A DNA stretch of 64,000 nt from Branchinecta lynchi (lineage: Eukaryota > Arthropoda > Branchiopoda > Anostraca > Branchinectidae), in assembly GCA_023053575.1 (NCBI GenBank), contig JAKZAP010000016.1:21532030-21596029 (forward strand), written 5' to 3'. The notes under the pieces were generated by a model that did no database searches, had not been told where the DNA came from, and worked only from the letters and a program-made list of their open reading frames with translations. Both the position numbers and the translations under genes were made by a program. Positions 30,363 through 43,406 of the stretch are shown in pieces. Every line of letters starts with the position of its first letter. Position 1 is the stretch's first letter.

Positions 30363-31022
30363 GCCTATTCAGGCAAAATATATTTTACTTCTGAAAACCC
30401 GAGTCAGAAATAGTGCAATCTTTCCGGAAGCTGTCCCTTATGTGCAACTAAAACTGCTGGACACTATTGTTGTTTAGATATTATTTTCTTTCTATCGCCA
30501 TTTTTATTGTTATCCTACGGCTCATGCAGGGTATGCACCAACTACTTAGTTCTTTTGGAAGGTTGTATATTTATTGAATATCAAGTATGTCCTATCTGTT
30601 TTTTGTTTTCATTTTGATATCCTGTTGAGTAATCTTATTGAGGACACTCTATAGGCCAGTTTTGCAGGATGGATATTGCAAGTGGGTCTATGCCAGCCAT
30701 TTCTTTTTTACAAATTAAATTTGGACTCACTATTGAACTTTTCATAGTTTTGACAGCGAAGTGAAGGAAGACGTAATGTTTGTTTGCTTTATTTATTTGT
30801 AAAAACGAAAAGAAATCAACAGACGAATCCCGGAACTGCCAACATGCCAAAGGCTCTAAAACGGCCAGTTCAGGAACTCAAACGAATTAATACCTCTAAA
30901 GAAGACAAATTTCATCTCTTACGAAAATCAATTGTGAGTTCTGACAACCCTATCCGCGTCTGACGCGACAACAAATCCATACTTAAAAGAGAACAAGAAA
31001 ACAAAATAAATAACACTAACTT
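30363..31022. other. IMP4 intron 1, left part
   Basis: It is AT-rich and non-coding. A 3'-end-like A-rich sequence near 30990-31010 precedes the minus-strand LINE. Confidence 0.45.
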
Positions 31023-32260
31023 TCAAGAATCAAGAAGATGGTTTTTCATCTTTTTCTGGAAAGCGCTCAAAGACACTGATTCTTTTAAACAGCACGGCAA
31101 CACGTTCCATATTTCTACGCCAACATGTCGTAACGAAAGAGCTTCTCGATGAGTATTTCTGACAGGAGTACTCTGAGAAGAAGTAGTTGGGTATGTATGG
31201 TACTCCGAGGTCACATGAAACATGTGTAGTTCTGCTTCCTAACGGTGCTAATGAATTAATACATGAATAAACTAAAGTTGCTACCTGAAACTTTAACATT
31301 TTGTAAACATTCAAAACGTTAGCAAGACGAAATGATTCAATTGTTGAATATTTATTTAAGAATAATGTTTTTATCGCACGGTTTTGGATTACTTGGATTT
31401 GTTGTGTTATATTTAAATGAATTGGACCAAAGAGAACATCCATACTCCAGATATGATGAAATAAGGGTGTAGTATAAAGTTTTGAGCGCAAAGTGTTTTA
31501 ATCTGCTCAGAACACCTGCTCCACGTGACATTTTAATAGAAAGAGCTCTCACTTGATCTTTCCATGTAATCATTTCATCAATAATCATTCCCAAATACTT
31601 GAAACTTGTTACCCTTTCAATGACCACATCCTCGAACGAAAGTATCTTATTCGTTTCAAAGTGCTGCAAATTTGAGAAAATCATGTATTTTGTTTTCGAG
31701 ATGTTTAATGAGAGACGATTTTTCCGCAGATATTCAGACAAACTAGACAGAGCCGCCTCCATCATAGCAAACAATCCATCTACTGTATACGATTCGAACA
31801 GCATTACTGTGTCATCGGCATATGTTATAAGTATGCAATTAGTAACAAATTCTTTTATTTCGGAAACATAAATCAGGAAAAGTAGTGGCCCTAGGATCGA
31901 GCCTTGAGGTACACCGCATATTATTTTTCTTTCTGGTGATGTCAACGATCTGACTACTACAACCTGCGTCCTGTCTTTTATTCAATTTTGAAAGAAGTAC
32001 CTCGTGGTTCACCGTGTCAAAAGCTTTTGACAGGTCTACAAAATTGGCCGACGTCAGGAATCCAAAATCCAGAAATTCCTTAAGCTTTATAATAAGGTGG
32101 GAAATCGCATGTATATTTGAATGATTTTTTCGAACAAACAAGATAGCGCTTTTTGCGTTTTACCAATAGTTACCCTTAATTGCACGTGCAAGCCGTAAGG
32201 TGTTGATCTCCAATAAGCTTTGATGGAAACGATGTGAACTATTTTCAGGTTGTATATCCG
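31023..32260 (-). pseudogene. CR1-like LINE reverse transcriptase, broken
   Basis: The minus strand carries, in several frames: a VDLSKAFDTVNHEVLL block near 32030, CGVPQGSILGPLLFLIYV near 31910, the catalytic TYADDTVML near 31820, FKYLGMIIDE near 31590, and a C-terminal region with WRRNMERVA and a final RNTHREALSLRHVGVEIWN stretch. Frame changes near 31360-31490, 31200 and 31950 and a deletion between the AFDTVNH and PQGSI blocks show that it is dead. It lies antisense in IMP4 intron 1. Confidence 0.85.
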
Positions 32261-32950
32261 ACCTCTCAAGGGGGTTATAAACTCTAGTCATCGCCAACCT
32301 CAACCCAACTATTTGACCTTTTTGGCTATGACCTTCTTAGTCATAGATTGTTTGCAACATCCCTTCTGAGAGTTGTTCAGTGCAGTGTTGCCAGATCGTG
32401 GAAAACAAAATAAGCCGCGGCCTTTCGAAAATACGCCAAAAAAATCTACACCTCCGAAAAACTTAATGACTATCAACACAGAACCCAAAACATTTTTCCG
32501 GCCTTCGGTCGCGGCGATTAAACGACGTAGAAACAGTCGATTTTTTTGAAAAACTGTCGGTTTTTCGTAAATATAGTAAATTTTTCACATGACGGCAACA
32601 AATACGCCAGTTAAAATGAACAAGAGCTGGAAGCTCATATGGCACTTGCAAGGCTAGGTTAGATGGAAGTGACGGTCAAAAGTATTTTTTTCCCTTTTCC
32701 GTTAAGATGTGCCAAACTTGCTAGGCTGGGTCAGAGGATGGAAGTGATGTTCAAAAGTTTTTTGTTTTTTTTTACTTTTCGTTTGAGATGCGCACTTTAA
32801 GGGTGCTGAAAATTAATTTCTAAGCAAAGACCTTGAGGCAAAAGGATCATGTGCTCATGGCGATCGTGAAAAAGTAAATTTTGCTTAAAAGAATTTTTGT
32901 ACTTTGCGGTTAAGATGAGTTCTTTAAGGTATCGTCGGACCGGAGAGTGA
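32261..32950. other. IMP4 intron 1, unassigned part
   Basis: No gene. Two related AAAGT...TTTTT...GTTAAGATG segments near 32680-32960 suggest a degenerate internal duplication. Confidence 0.4.
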
Positions 32951-32984
32951 CGATGTCTAACCTAATGATGTCAAGTTTCTAATG

Positions 32985-34340
32985 CTCCAGCATAGTTTTA
33001 TCGTCCTAGCACATCTGGAAGTACCGTAACTCACGATCACCGGAATTCTGGACACTCCCTACAGCCCCTCCCCCCCCTCGGTACCCGAATCCGGTCCGAT
33101 TCTGTCACTGATGCACCTAGGACTTGTGCCTGTACTTCCCACCAAGTTTCACCCTGATCTCTCCACTCTATGCGTGTCACAAGATGGTTCTCCCTTCCGA
33201 CCCACCCCTACGGTTTGTCGGATCCAGTCCGGACTTGAAATGGGACATGCTGAGACATGAGGTCTTTCCAGATATCAAATTTCGTTAAGATCCGATAACC
33301 CATTCGAAAGTTATGCATGCTACTAATTTCCGGATTCTGCCGTCTCCCCCTTCCCCCACGATAGTCAGATCGGACAAGCGACTGTTTCCAAGTTAACCTG
33401 GTCGGGTCCCTGAGATGCCTGCCAAGTTTTATCGTCCTAGCCCACCTGGAAGTACATTAACTACGGATCGCCGGAATTCCGGAACCCCCCACAGTGTCCG
33501 AATCCGGTCCAGTCCTGTCAGTGATGTATCTAGAGCGTGTGCTTGTTCTTCGCACCAAGTATATCCCTATCGCTCCACTCTGAGAGTTTCACACGATTTC
33601 CAGTTCTCCTCTCCGACTCCCCCCAGATTCGTTCCAGTCCGGACTTGAAATGAGACATTTGAGCCACGAGATCTTTCCCGATATCAAGTTTCATTAAGAT
33701 CCGATCACCCGTTCGAAAGTTATGCATGTCCCTATTTTCCGGATTCCGCCACCTCCCCCTCCCCCCCCCCCGAAGGTCGGATCAGGCAAGTGACTATTTC
33801 CAAGTTAGTTTGGTCGGGTCCCTGATATGGCTGCCAAGTTTTATCGTCCTAGCCCACCTGGAAGTACATTAACTACGGATCGCCGGAATTCCGGAACCCC
33901 CCTCCTACTCCCCCACAGTGTCTGAATCCGGTCCGGTTCTGTCAGTCATGTATCTAGAGCTTGTGCTTGTTCTTACTATCAAAATTTATCCCGATCACTC
34001 CACTCTTGAGAGTTTCACACGATTTCCGGTTCCCCCCTCCGACTCCCCCCCCCAGATTCATCGGATCCGGTTCGGATTTAAAATGAGACGTCTGAGACAC
34101 GAGATCTTTCCAGATATCAAGTTTCATTACGATCCGATCACCCGTTCGAAAGTTATAGATGCCCCTATTTTCCGGACTCCACCACCTCCCCCTCCCCCCA
34201 CGATGGTCGGATCGGGCAAGTGACTATTTCCAAGTTAGTTTGGTCGGGTCCCTTATATGCCTGCCAAGTTTCATCGTCCTAGCATATCTGGAAGTACCCT
34301 AACTCGCAAACACCGGACTGACCGACCGACAGACCGACGG
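32985..34340 (+). repeat. Tandem ~413-428-bp repeat in IMP4 intron 1
   Basis: The phrase AGTTTTATCGTCCTAGC (or close variants) followed by CACCTGGAAGTAC recurs near 32995, 33424, 33837 and 34266. Each unit contains CGGAATTCCGGA, TCCGGTCCG-type sequence and GATATCAA.TTTCATTAAGATCCGATCACCC. The last unit stops 180 nt before exon 2. It ends with a perfect 11-bp hairpin, TATGGCACTTG/CAAGTGCCATA, near 34355-34385. Confidence 0.85.
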
Positions 34341-34518
34341 AAAGGTGATCGGTATATGGCACTTGACCGGAAGGCAAGTGCCATACAAACAGCCACCTTT
34401 TACGCCACACGCCTGTTGCAAAAATATTTACTCCAGTCTCCGACAAAATCACCCAACCTGGCAACACTGGTTCGTGACCCTGGTGCAGACCTATGATGTT
34501 TACCTACTTTTCTTCCAG

Positions 34519-34748
34519 AGGGACGTCCGGTAGACACAGACCTTCGAAAAAGTGTGGGTAAACTGAAGAAAGACATAGAGTGGGAAGATCAAGGTCCACA
34601 GTTGTCCAGTCTGATCGGAGCAGAATCTGGTGGAGCTGGGACAGCCAGTCATGAAGATGATGAGTACAGGTGGGCAGGCGTTGAAGACCCGAAGATTATT
34701 ATTACCACCTCACATGACCCTTCTTCGAGATTGAAGATGTTTGCAAAG
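34519..34748 (+). CDS. IMP4: IMP4 exon 2 (start of the Brix domain)
   Basis: This exon joins exon 1 in phase 1, restoring a split Glu codon, through the acceptor TTTTCTTCCAG. It ends at AAG|GTAAGC, phase 0. It encodes the acidic linker (DIEWEDQ) and the highly conserved block DDEYRWAGVEDPKIIITTS followed by DPSSRLKMFAK, the opening of the Brix domain in IMP4 orthologues. This covers about residues 41-117 of the assembled product. It is flanked by related repeats in inverted orientation in introns 1 and 2. Confidence 0.95.
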
Positions 34749-34810
34749 GTAAGCATGATTAGAGCTCTACCATATTTGTATGGCACTTTCATTCTTCAAC
34801 TCAAGTGCTG

Positions 34811-35220
34811 AAGGCTGTATGTACCCTGTGTCTGTTGCCCATTAGCCGGTTGTTTATTTTTTATTTGATTTTTTTTTTTAAATTCCCATAGCATCTTTTT
34901 TATTTAACTTGTTTTATATTTAAAAAAAAAACTAAGAAATCAGATTTCGTACTTTACTTTCCTTTACTTTTAAAATCATCCATCAGTGAAGTTAATTTGA
35001 ATATATTTTTTACCCACTTTTAACCATTCAAGTCACCTAATTTTTGAAAATAAACCCATATTTTGTTTACTATTCTTCCCCCCTTAATATTTGGAAGTTA
35101 ATTCTCTCATTTAAATTTTTGACATATTTTTTTGACAATATTTTCTTTAAACAACTTAATCCAAAGTATACAAAATTTATAAACTCTTGAAGTAAAAAAA
35201 TAAAGATCCTCAGTTAGTTG
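34811..35220. other. IMP4 intron 2, AT-rich part
   Basis: Non-coding, with no repeat family recognised. Confidence 0.4.
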
Positions 35221-35430
35221 TCATAGTCAGTCAGTCGGCAGACTGGTCGCGAGTTGTGGCACTTCCAGATGGGCTAGGAGGTTGAAACAAGTGCTGAAGG
35301 CTGTAAGTGCTGTGTATATCGGTCGCTTTGTTATCCTTCCACCGGTCGTTTAGTCTTGTCAGTCGGTGGTCTGGTCGCGAGTTAGAATATACCCGTATGG
35401 GCCGGGAGGTCGAAACGTAGGCATGTCAAG
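35221..35430 (-). repeat. Inverted, diverged copies of the intron 1 repeat
   Basis: Two segments (about 35225-35300 and 35355-35425) with GTCAGTCGG, TGGTCGCGAGTT, CTTCCAGATGGGCTAGGAGG and GAAAC are the reverse complement of the right end of the tandem array (34259-34340). They lie on the other side of exon 2. Confidence 0.6.
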
Positions 35431-36079
35431 ATACCTTACCGTGGAAATAGCGATTTCCTCGGTTTGACCATCCGTGAGAGGAGGGGAGAGGACTGAACTG
35501 ATTATCAGACTCGGTTGAAACTTGTACCTGCATTATCGGTGAAATTGAGCATCTTCAGTTATTCGTTCTTCTGTCTTTGTTTGATTGCAGGATCGTGTTT
35601 CAATTCAGTTCAGCTTATTCTCGAAACCGTTACAACGGTCAAGCCGACTTGGTAGTTCTCGTCCATATTCACACTAATCATAATATCAGTTCAAAAAAAA
35701 ATGTACACTAGTTTAGATATATGAAAAGCTTGTCAAACATGACTCTAAATATTCAGATCTATATACAGTTATTGATTCGAGTTAGAAAGGTTGACGAACG
35801 CGGAAAAAAAACTTCTCAGGTAAAAATTTGCAGTTTGGATAACGTTGCAACGTGACAACACTTTTGCGCCAATTGTAGTTTATGTTCATTGTAGCCAGAT
35901 TCTAGTGCAGGTTTTGATACTGAGATGAAAATAGTAGTTGCGTTTTTGTATCACCTATCTCCCAAGGTCTGGGTTCGTCTTCCCTTTTTTACACCAAGCG
36001 GCTACTCCTTACTTCTGTTTTGGCACTTTTTTTTTTTTAATAATACAAAGCAAGAGAAAAGGCTTTCGCCTCTAAATAA

Positions 36080-36500
36080 CTCTAAGAAATTTTTAGTAGT
36101 CGAACTGATCAGAGTTAAAAATCTCATCAACAATGCACTTAAAACTATTGATCGATTCAGCATTAACCGCATCTTCGGTAAGGCTGTTCCAAGGATCAAC
36201 AATTCTGTTGCCAAAACCCCACTTAAAAACGCCCTTGTGGAATCTTGACTTTGTAAGCTTGTACGCGTGCCCCCGATGATGACGGTTAATGCAGAATCCT
36301 ACTAAATCAGTCACTTCAAAATTGTCATAACTTCCATTGATTAATTTGAATGTTTCAATCAGGTCTCCTCTAAAAAATATGTATGCAATGGAGGGAAGGC
36401 ACTACTTGGCGAATCTCACTTGGTAGGGGAGATCGCGCAGATCTGGTACGAACTTCGTAGCTCTCCGTTGGATTTTTTGTTTTACCAAGCTTTGTCCTTT
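36080..36500 (-). pseudogene. CR1-like LINE C-terminal fragment
   Basis: On the minus strand the CR1-type sequence KIQRRATKFVPDLRDLPY is followed, after a frame change and stop, by RGDLIETFKL and then HRGHAYKL...WNSLTEDAVNAES and a stop at 36093. It is the end of an ORF2 without RT, located in IMP4 intron 2 just before exon 3. It is a dead copy. Confidence 0.75.
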
Positions 36501-36713
36501 CTGCCCGGGCTAGCGAAGAAATGAGATACGCAGCTCCTAAGTAAGTTGGACAATCTTATCAGGAGAATAGTTCCTCCTAAAAAAAAAAAAAAACTAAAAA
36601 AAAATGTTGAAATTAGCAGAATGGACGGAGGACTTTGGGAGAGAGGCCTTTGATCCCTTTCGGTAGAAAACACAACTGCTGTTATGGTTTTTTGTAGTTT
36701 TTTATTTTTTTAG

Positions 36714-36835
36714 GAATTGCGACTGATCATTCCGAACGCCCAGAAAATCAATCGAGGTACACTGGAAACCAAACAGCTACTGGCCGCATGCCGACAGAAT
36801 GGAGTCACTGATTTTGTAGTAGTCCACGAACACAG
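36714..36835 (+). CDS. IMP4: IMP4 exon 3 (Brix domain)
   Basis: The exon follows a TTTTTTTAG acceptor. It encodes the segment ELRLIIPNAQKINRG and ends GVTDFVVVHEH, matching the IMP4 Brix core (about residues 118-158). The frame ends at CACAG. The next bases are GCTAGT rather than GT, and only use of this GC donor joins exon 4 in frame with the expected HEHRG. A slide to the GT three bases further on would break the frame. Confidence 0.92.
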
Positions 36836-36940
36836 GCTAGTTGCATTTTATTTTTTCCATCAGCTATAGCACCATTTCTGGTATGTTCCAGCCGTATAGT
36901 AATGAACTAATGTATTTATTAACACACTACACTTGAAATA

Positions 36941-37020
36941 GAGTGTGTTCCACCCTTCTACAAGTAGTAACTGTTAGTTACTATTTTTGTTCCAACCTCG
37001 TAAAAAGTTACGTAAAAAAT
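36941..37020 (+). mobile_element. GAGCGTG MITE end fragment
   Basis: GAGTGTGTTCCACCCTTCTA followed by GTAACTGTTAGTTACTAT matches the left end of the GAGCGTGTTCC family read in from its right side. The rest is lost. Confidence 0.6.
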
Positions 37021-38410
37021 ATAACCCTTGGTTGATCCTTTTAACTGTATCAAGCACTATTTTTTTTTTTATAAAAGATATTTATGGATAAATAAACCAA
37101 ATTGTAATTGTAATAGAGGTACCAAGATCCGAAAGAATAAGCTCGTTCGATGAAATCGATTATCTGTTGAAACCGAACAAATGAAGTAACTGATTTTTAT
37201 CGGGTTTTCAGGACCTTTTAAGTAAATAAGTAAAGTGTAACTAGACTGTCAGCCCGTACGGAAAAACTCATTAAAATGTCACATAATGTCATAAGAAAAT
37301 CATGATTTCCCATTTTATCATTAAATAAATCATGGAGAAATCATGATTTTCCTTTTATATGAAATTGATGTCACGAAAAAATCATGATCAGACAATAGTC
37401 ATAATTATTTATCAGAAAAATCACGATATTTTATATTTATGATTTCTCTAAATCATAATAAATCATGAACAGGAGTTAGGCATTTATGATTTAGTCTTCA
37501 TGACTTCAAAGAATCTTGAAAAGATCATAATTGGAACTTAAAATGATTTTGAAAATCATTAAAAAATCACTTCTGTGATGATTTAAGCCGTCGTGATCTT
37601 ACAAATCGTGGAAGATCGTAGTGATATAAGTTTTATGACCTGGGAAATCATAACAAATCGTAACGACGAATTATGAAAGTTATGATTCCGTGTTTATGAT
37701 TCAAAAAATCATAAACTAAACATTTTGAGAAGGATTATGATTTTGATTAATCATTAACAGATCATTTCAATGAGGAATGAAGCCGTCGTGATCTCAGAAA
37801 TCATGAAAGATCATAGCACTAGAAATTTTTTGATCTCAAAGATCATAATAACGAATCATGAAAGTTTTGAATCGGTCTTTATGATCTTGCAGGTCATAAC
37901 CAGGTCATATTGCAAAGTTTTATGATTTTTTTAAATCATCAAGAGATCATTTCTAAGCTAACATAAGCCGTCATGATCTTGAAAATCAGAAAAGTATCAC
38001 ATCTCCTGAAATTTTGTGATCTTGGTATCATTAAAGATCATATTCGGAAGTTTTATGACTCTGATAAATCATTAAAATATCATCTCGATTTTGACTCTAG
38101 GCGTGGCAATCTTATAAATCACGAAATGTCTTAGCACCGTAAATTGTTTGACACAGGAACTAATAACCATGAACTATGAACGTTGTGATCCAGTCTTGAT
38201 GTTTCAGAAATCATAAATTCACCTTGCATCATGATTTTTGTCATACCGTAGACAAAGGTCATATTAATATTGAAAGCCAGGTTTTAAGAATAATGACTTG
38301 TTGATGTCCGATATTTTTTTATTCATTTGTAGGTAAGCATAGCAGATAGCAGCATATCCCTCAACTTATTGCCTATCTGCATCTATACTCTTTTTGCCCC
38401 TGGTGAATGA

Positions 38411-38610
38411 CTAACTACGATTTATACATATTAAAATCCGACAACTAGATCTGTTGCAGTTCTCGCATGCTTCTCGTAGTCGGGGCCTGCGTATGTGGGC
38501 CTGCATGTGGTGGAGGAAGATGGACGCACAATTCCCATTGACTGGCGAAAACACTGCATGCAGTGGACTTCGTGACAACTCAATCTTTCGTTGCATGCTG
38601 GTCTTGCGCG
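38411..38610 (+). repeat. Segment repeated in inverted form at ~44.65-44.80 kb
   Basis: TGTGGGCCTGCATGTGGTGG with neighbouring GTTCTCGCATGCTTCT matches, reversed, CACGTGCAGGCCCACATAC and AGAAGCATGCGAGAAC near 44735-44775. This links the two halves of the TCATGA block as an imperfect large inverted repeat. Confidence 0.55.
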
Positions 38611-41600
38611 TGGTCGAGTACTATGTCGCACACTATCATAAGAAATCATGGTTTCCAAGTTTATCATTAAAAATATCATGGAGAAATCATGATTTACCTT
38701 GTGTATGACGTTGGTGTCCCGAAAAATTCATGATCAGACAATAGTCATAATCATTTATCAGAAAAATCACGATATTTCATGTTCATGATTTCTCCAAATC
38801 ATAAACAAATCCTGAACACCAGGTACGCATGTATGATTTAGTCTTCGTGACTCCAAAAATCTTGAAAAGATCAGGATTGGAATTTTAATGATTCTGAAAA
38901 ATCATTAAGAGATCCCTTCTGTGATAATTCAAGCCGTCGTGATCTTACAAATTATGAAAGATCGTTGCGATGTGAGTTTTGTTACCTGGGAAATCATAAG
39001 AAATCGTAATCTCGCATCGTAAACAGGTCATATTGAGAAGTCTTGTGATACGGGACATCAAAATGAATCATGACCATCAATTCTGACAGTTGTGGCTCAG
39101 TCTTTATCATTTTCAGAATCACAAACAGATCATACCGGGAAGTTTTTAGAAACTGGTGCTACAACCCATCTAAAACGTTGTGTTTCAAATACTTGCACGG
39201 AACTTTGATCCTGGGGGGGGAGGAGCCCTCGGTCTAATGTTGTGGTGACGTGAACTGACCAAGAAAGATGTTCGAATTTTACTTAGTAGCCTCTCGAGTG
39301 TTCGACGGCGAGCTTTTTTTGCTCATCTTTAAAATTGTATTCTTTCTTTTGTCCAAAAGAAACGCTATAATATTCATGTGAAATTCATTTTCTTTCGAAT
39401 TTCAATGCCATAAAATCGGAAAAGTGAAGATCGCCAAGACTGCATTTGCTGGTCTTGTCTAGAAAATTGGCCGGAATTAGTACAAATTCCGTTGAACCCG
39501 CAATTCTCAGGTGCCATAACACCTGCTGCATACGTGCCAAGTAGTTGGATTTCATGGCTAAAGCATTACCTTGTCGGTCAGTTGTCAGCAAACCTAATTC
39601 ATTGCCTTTGGGTCAGGAATACAGGACTGGTAATTCCTCGTAGTTTGGTCCAAACCGTGAGAGGGATTTCGAAAACTATAGAGGGATTAAGTTCAATCCG
39701 CGCTATGACTCTTTTGCTTTTAGCGCGCGGTTCAGATTTGATTCAAATTTACCGATGAAAGGCGTTGGCGCTAATTTTGTTATGGGTATGTTTCTTATGT
39801 ATTTGATTGTTGTTTAGTTTTTCGTACTATTCCGTTGATATGAACAAATACAGGCTTTGATATTTGAGTGTTTGATGCTCTGTTCTCTTTTGTTGATGTG
39901 TGTCCTGCTTATAAGGAGATCAAGTTAGCCTATCCTGTGATATTGCTTTGCTTGTCCATGCCTATTGTTGGTTATATCCAGCATTTTATAGAACAGATCA
40001 GTCGTATACATAAGAACTATTATTTACTTGTTTCCCAAACATAAGTGGATTGATACAGAAGAGGTACCCTACCTCAGACAAGATTTCAAATTTCCAGTTA
40101 AATCTATCTCGCTTATAAAGGAGCCCACAAATATGACAAATATACTAGATTGAAGCTTATAGAATGGTTTACACACTGAAGAAATAAACATTGCTTCAAT
40201 ATTTCTAGTTAAACCTATGTTTGTTTCCCAACCATTCCTCCTCATTGTTACCTGAGCTCGTATTCCTTGCTGTTATCCACAAGCAGCTTCAAAACCAAGA
40301 AAAGGCATAGAATTTAAGTATTTTGGTACACATGACTGTTCTAATGAGATAGTCTATTTAGGGGTAAGCAAACATGATGAATCCGAAGATGATAATTATA
40401 ATGGTATATAATATAGATATAAATACAATGGTTTACACACTGAAAAAATAAACATTGCTTCAGTATTTATAGTTAAACCTATCTTTGTTTCCCAACAGTT
40501 CCTCCTCATTGTTACCTGAGCTCGTATTCATTGCTGTTATCCACAAGCAGCTTCAAAACCAAGAAAAGGCATAGAATTTGAGTATTTTGGGACACATGAC
40601 TTTTCTAATGAGATAGTCTATTTAGGGTAAGAAAACATGATGAACCCGAAGATGATAATTAGAATGGTATATAACATAGATATAAATAGAATGTAAACAA
40701 TTAATAGCAAAGCAGACTTGTCACCACAGCATAACAAAAATAAAGCATGATGTACGGAAAAACTCATTAAAATGTCACACAATGTCATGTCATAAGAAAA
40801 TCATGATTTCCCATTTTATCATTAAATAAATCATGGAAAATCATGATTTTTCTTTTATATGACATTGATGTCACGAAAAAGTCATGATCAGACAATAGTC
40901 ATAATTATTTATCGGAAAATCACGATAATTTGTATTCATGTTTTCTCTAAATCATAATAAATCATGAACAGGAGTTAGGCATTTATGATTTAGTCTTCGT
41001 GACTTCAAAAGATCTTGAAAAGATCATAATTGGAACTTAAATGATTATAAACAATCATTAAAAAATCACTTCTATGATGATTTAAGCCGTCGTGATCTTA
41101 AAAATCATGGAAGATCTTAGTGATATAAGTTTTGTGACCTTGGAAATCATAAAAATCGTAACCACGAATTATGAAAAATATGATTCAGTCTTTATGATTC
41201 AAAAAATCATAAACTAGTCATTTTGACAAGAATTATGATTTTGATTTACCAATAACAGATCATTTCAATGAGGAATGAAGCCGCCGTGATCTCAGAAATC
41301 ATGAAAGATCATAGCGGTAGAAATTTTGTGATCTCTAAAATCCTAATAACGAATCATGAAAGTTTTGAATCGGTCGGAAATTTGGAAAATCCGCGCCATG
41401 ACTCTTTTGCTTATAGCGCGCGGTTTAGATTTGATTCAAATTTGCTGATGAAAGGCGTTGGCGCTAATTTTATTATGGGTATGTTTCTTAATTATTTTAT
41501 TGTTATTAATGTTTCGTACTTTTCCGTTGATATGAACGAACACAGGCTTTGATATTTGAGTTTTCGATTCTCTGTTCCCTACTGGTGATGTGTGTCCTGC

Positions 41601-42039
41601 TTATAAGGAGATCAAGTTACCTAGCCTATGATATTGCTTGTCCATGCCTATTTTTGGTTATACCCAGCAATTTATATAGAAAGATAGTAGCATACCTAAG
41701 AACTATTTTTTTTTTTTTTTTTTCCAAAACATAAGTGTAGTGATACAGGAGAGGTACCCAACCTCACACAAGATTTTAAATATCCAGAGAAATCTTCCGT
41801 GAGAAAAATCTATCTGGCTTAAAAAGGGACCCACAAATATGACAAACATACTAGATTGAACCTTATAGAATGGTTTACACACTGAAGAAATAAATTTTGC
41901 TTCGGTATATCTAGTTAAACCTATCTTTGTTTCTCAATAATTCCTCCTCATAGTTACCTGAGCTCGTATTCCTTGTTGTAATCCGCAAGCAAATTCAAAA
42001 CAAAGAAAATGCACAGAATTTGAGTATTTTGACACACGA

Positions 42040-42786
42040 TTGTTGGGTTGTGTTAAAACAAGATTTTGTTCACACTTGGTGTGGGGAAACTATGGGTAAA
42101 AGAACAGGACAAGTTCATAGATGGGCTCCGTAAATCTATATTTGGGATGGGGGAGGGGGTTCAAGTGTTGGGGCTAGCAAAATATTTTTAAAAGCTAATG
42201 AGATAGTCGATTTAGGGGTAAGAAACCATGCTGAATCCGAAGATGATAGTTATTTTCTCACCAGAATAATAGTTCGCCCTGAATCCGGCAGAATTTCTGG
42301 AAAATTTGTTAAAGTTAAGGTTTTACTCGAAGTTGATTAGAGGTATTGAAACAGAGGTAAGCAGACTTGCTGAATCCTTATATTGAAATTATTTTCTCTC
42401 CGGACGAGCAGTTCACCCGGAATCCGTCCAAAACCGAAAAATGGTTGAAAGTAAAAGTTCCACTGAAAGTTGATTAGAGGTCGGATGTAGGCGTGAAGAG
42501 ACGTCCTGGATCAGTGTATGAAAACTATTTTCTCGCCGGACAAATAGTTCGCCCGGAATCCGGCCAAAATCAGAAAATTTGCTGAAAGCAACAGTTTTGT
42601 CTGAAGTTGAGTAGTTCGGCCGTAATTTGTAAAAAATTTAGGGCTACAGACCCCATCTACGAACTTGACCTTACCCTTGAACCAGACAATTCTCACACCA
42701 AGTTTCATCAAAACATCTCTATCGACGGACGGACAACTTTTGCGATGTCATAGGTATCCCTCCACTTACGTTTTGAGATCCCAATA
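42040..42786. mobile_element. ~1-kb repeat family, rearranged fragment
   Basis: The part 42040-42630 reads in the orientation of the 56-kb copy (CACACTTGGTGTGGGG, GATGGGCTCCGTAAATCTA, GGATTCAGC-type). The part 42640-42786 reads in the opposite orientation (CTACAGACCCCATCTACGAA, CGGACGGACAACTTTTGCG, ACTTACGTTTTGAGATCCCA). It is therefore a head-to-head chimera or a self-inverted copy. Confidence 0.6.
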
Positions 42787-43191
42787 ATCAAGACTTCATC
42801 AGAAAATACCCTGAAAGATCTTCAATGACCAGACTCTTCGTATTTCCGGAAATATTTTTCGAAATTTGGTCTTTTTTCAAAATCCGGATTCTTCAAATCC
42901 AGTTCCGGCAGGAGATCCTATCACTAGAGGCCGGATCAATCTGGCAAAATTCTATGCGGAAATGTTAATTTGCACATAGAATCAAAAGTAAAGTCGGGGT
43001 AAATTATGTTGTAGCTCCTCAGTTCACGCTAAAATGAACGTTATAATCTAGCAGATGCATTGTAGGCCCGGATTCGTACCGGATATATTGACGATTTCGA
43101 CAAACTTGGTTCTTCCCATGATAATTCGAGAAGAATAAAGGCATGTATTCAAATAATGTATACGACGGATACATCAGCTAAGATGTTTCGT

Positions 43192-43235
43192 CAGCGATAT
43201 TTCGGCCCTTCTTGGCAAGGTTCCTCGTCAGGCTG
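43192..43235 (-). ncRNA. Hammerhead-ribozyme-like core, copy 2 (helix I variant)
   Basis: On the minus strand: CAGC, CTGACGA, a helix II ending AAGGGCC, GAAA, TATC, GCTG. Helix I is CAGC/GCTG instead of GAGC/GCTC, so both strands changed together. The cleavage position is C, the preferred residue. Confidence 0.6.
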
Positions 43236-43406
43236 TCAATCTTCAGGGTCAACGTCGGGGAAGGAAACAAACCTGTAATGATGTATGATTACAGGTTTGT
43301 TGCTTTCCCCTACGAGCATCGTAGCTGACGTATCCGTTGTACACATTATTTGAAACATTTATTCAAAACAATGTTTACAACGGATACGTCAGCTACGATT
43401 CTTCAT

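Noticed and set aside
36714..36835. IMP4 exon 3 as a dead exon because no GT follows
   Set aside because: The coding sequence is fully conserved, and a GC donor gives a perfect in-frame junction.
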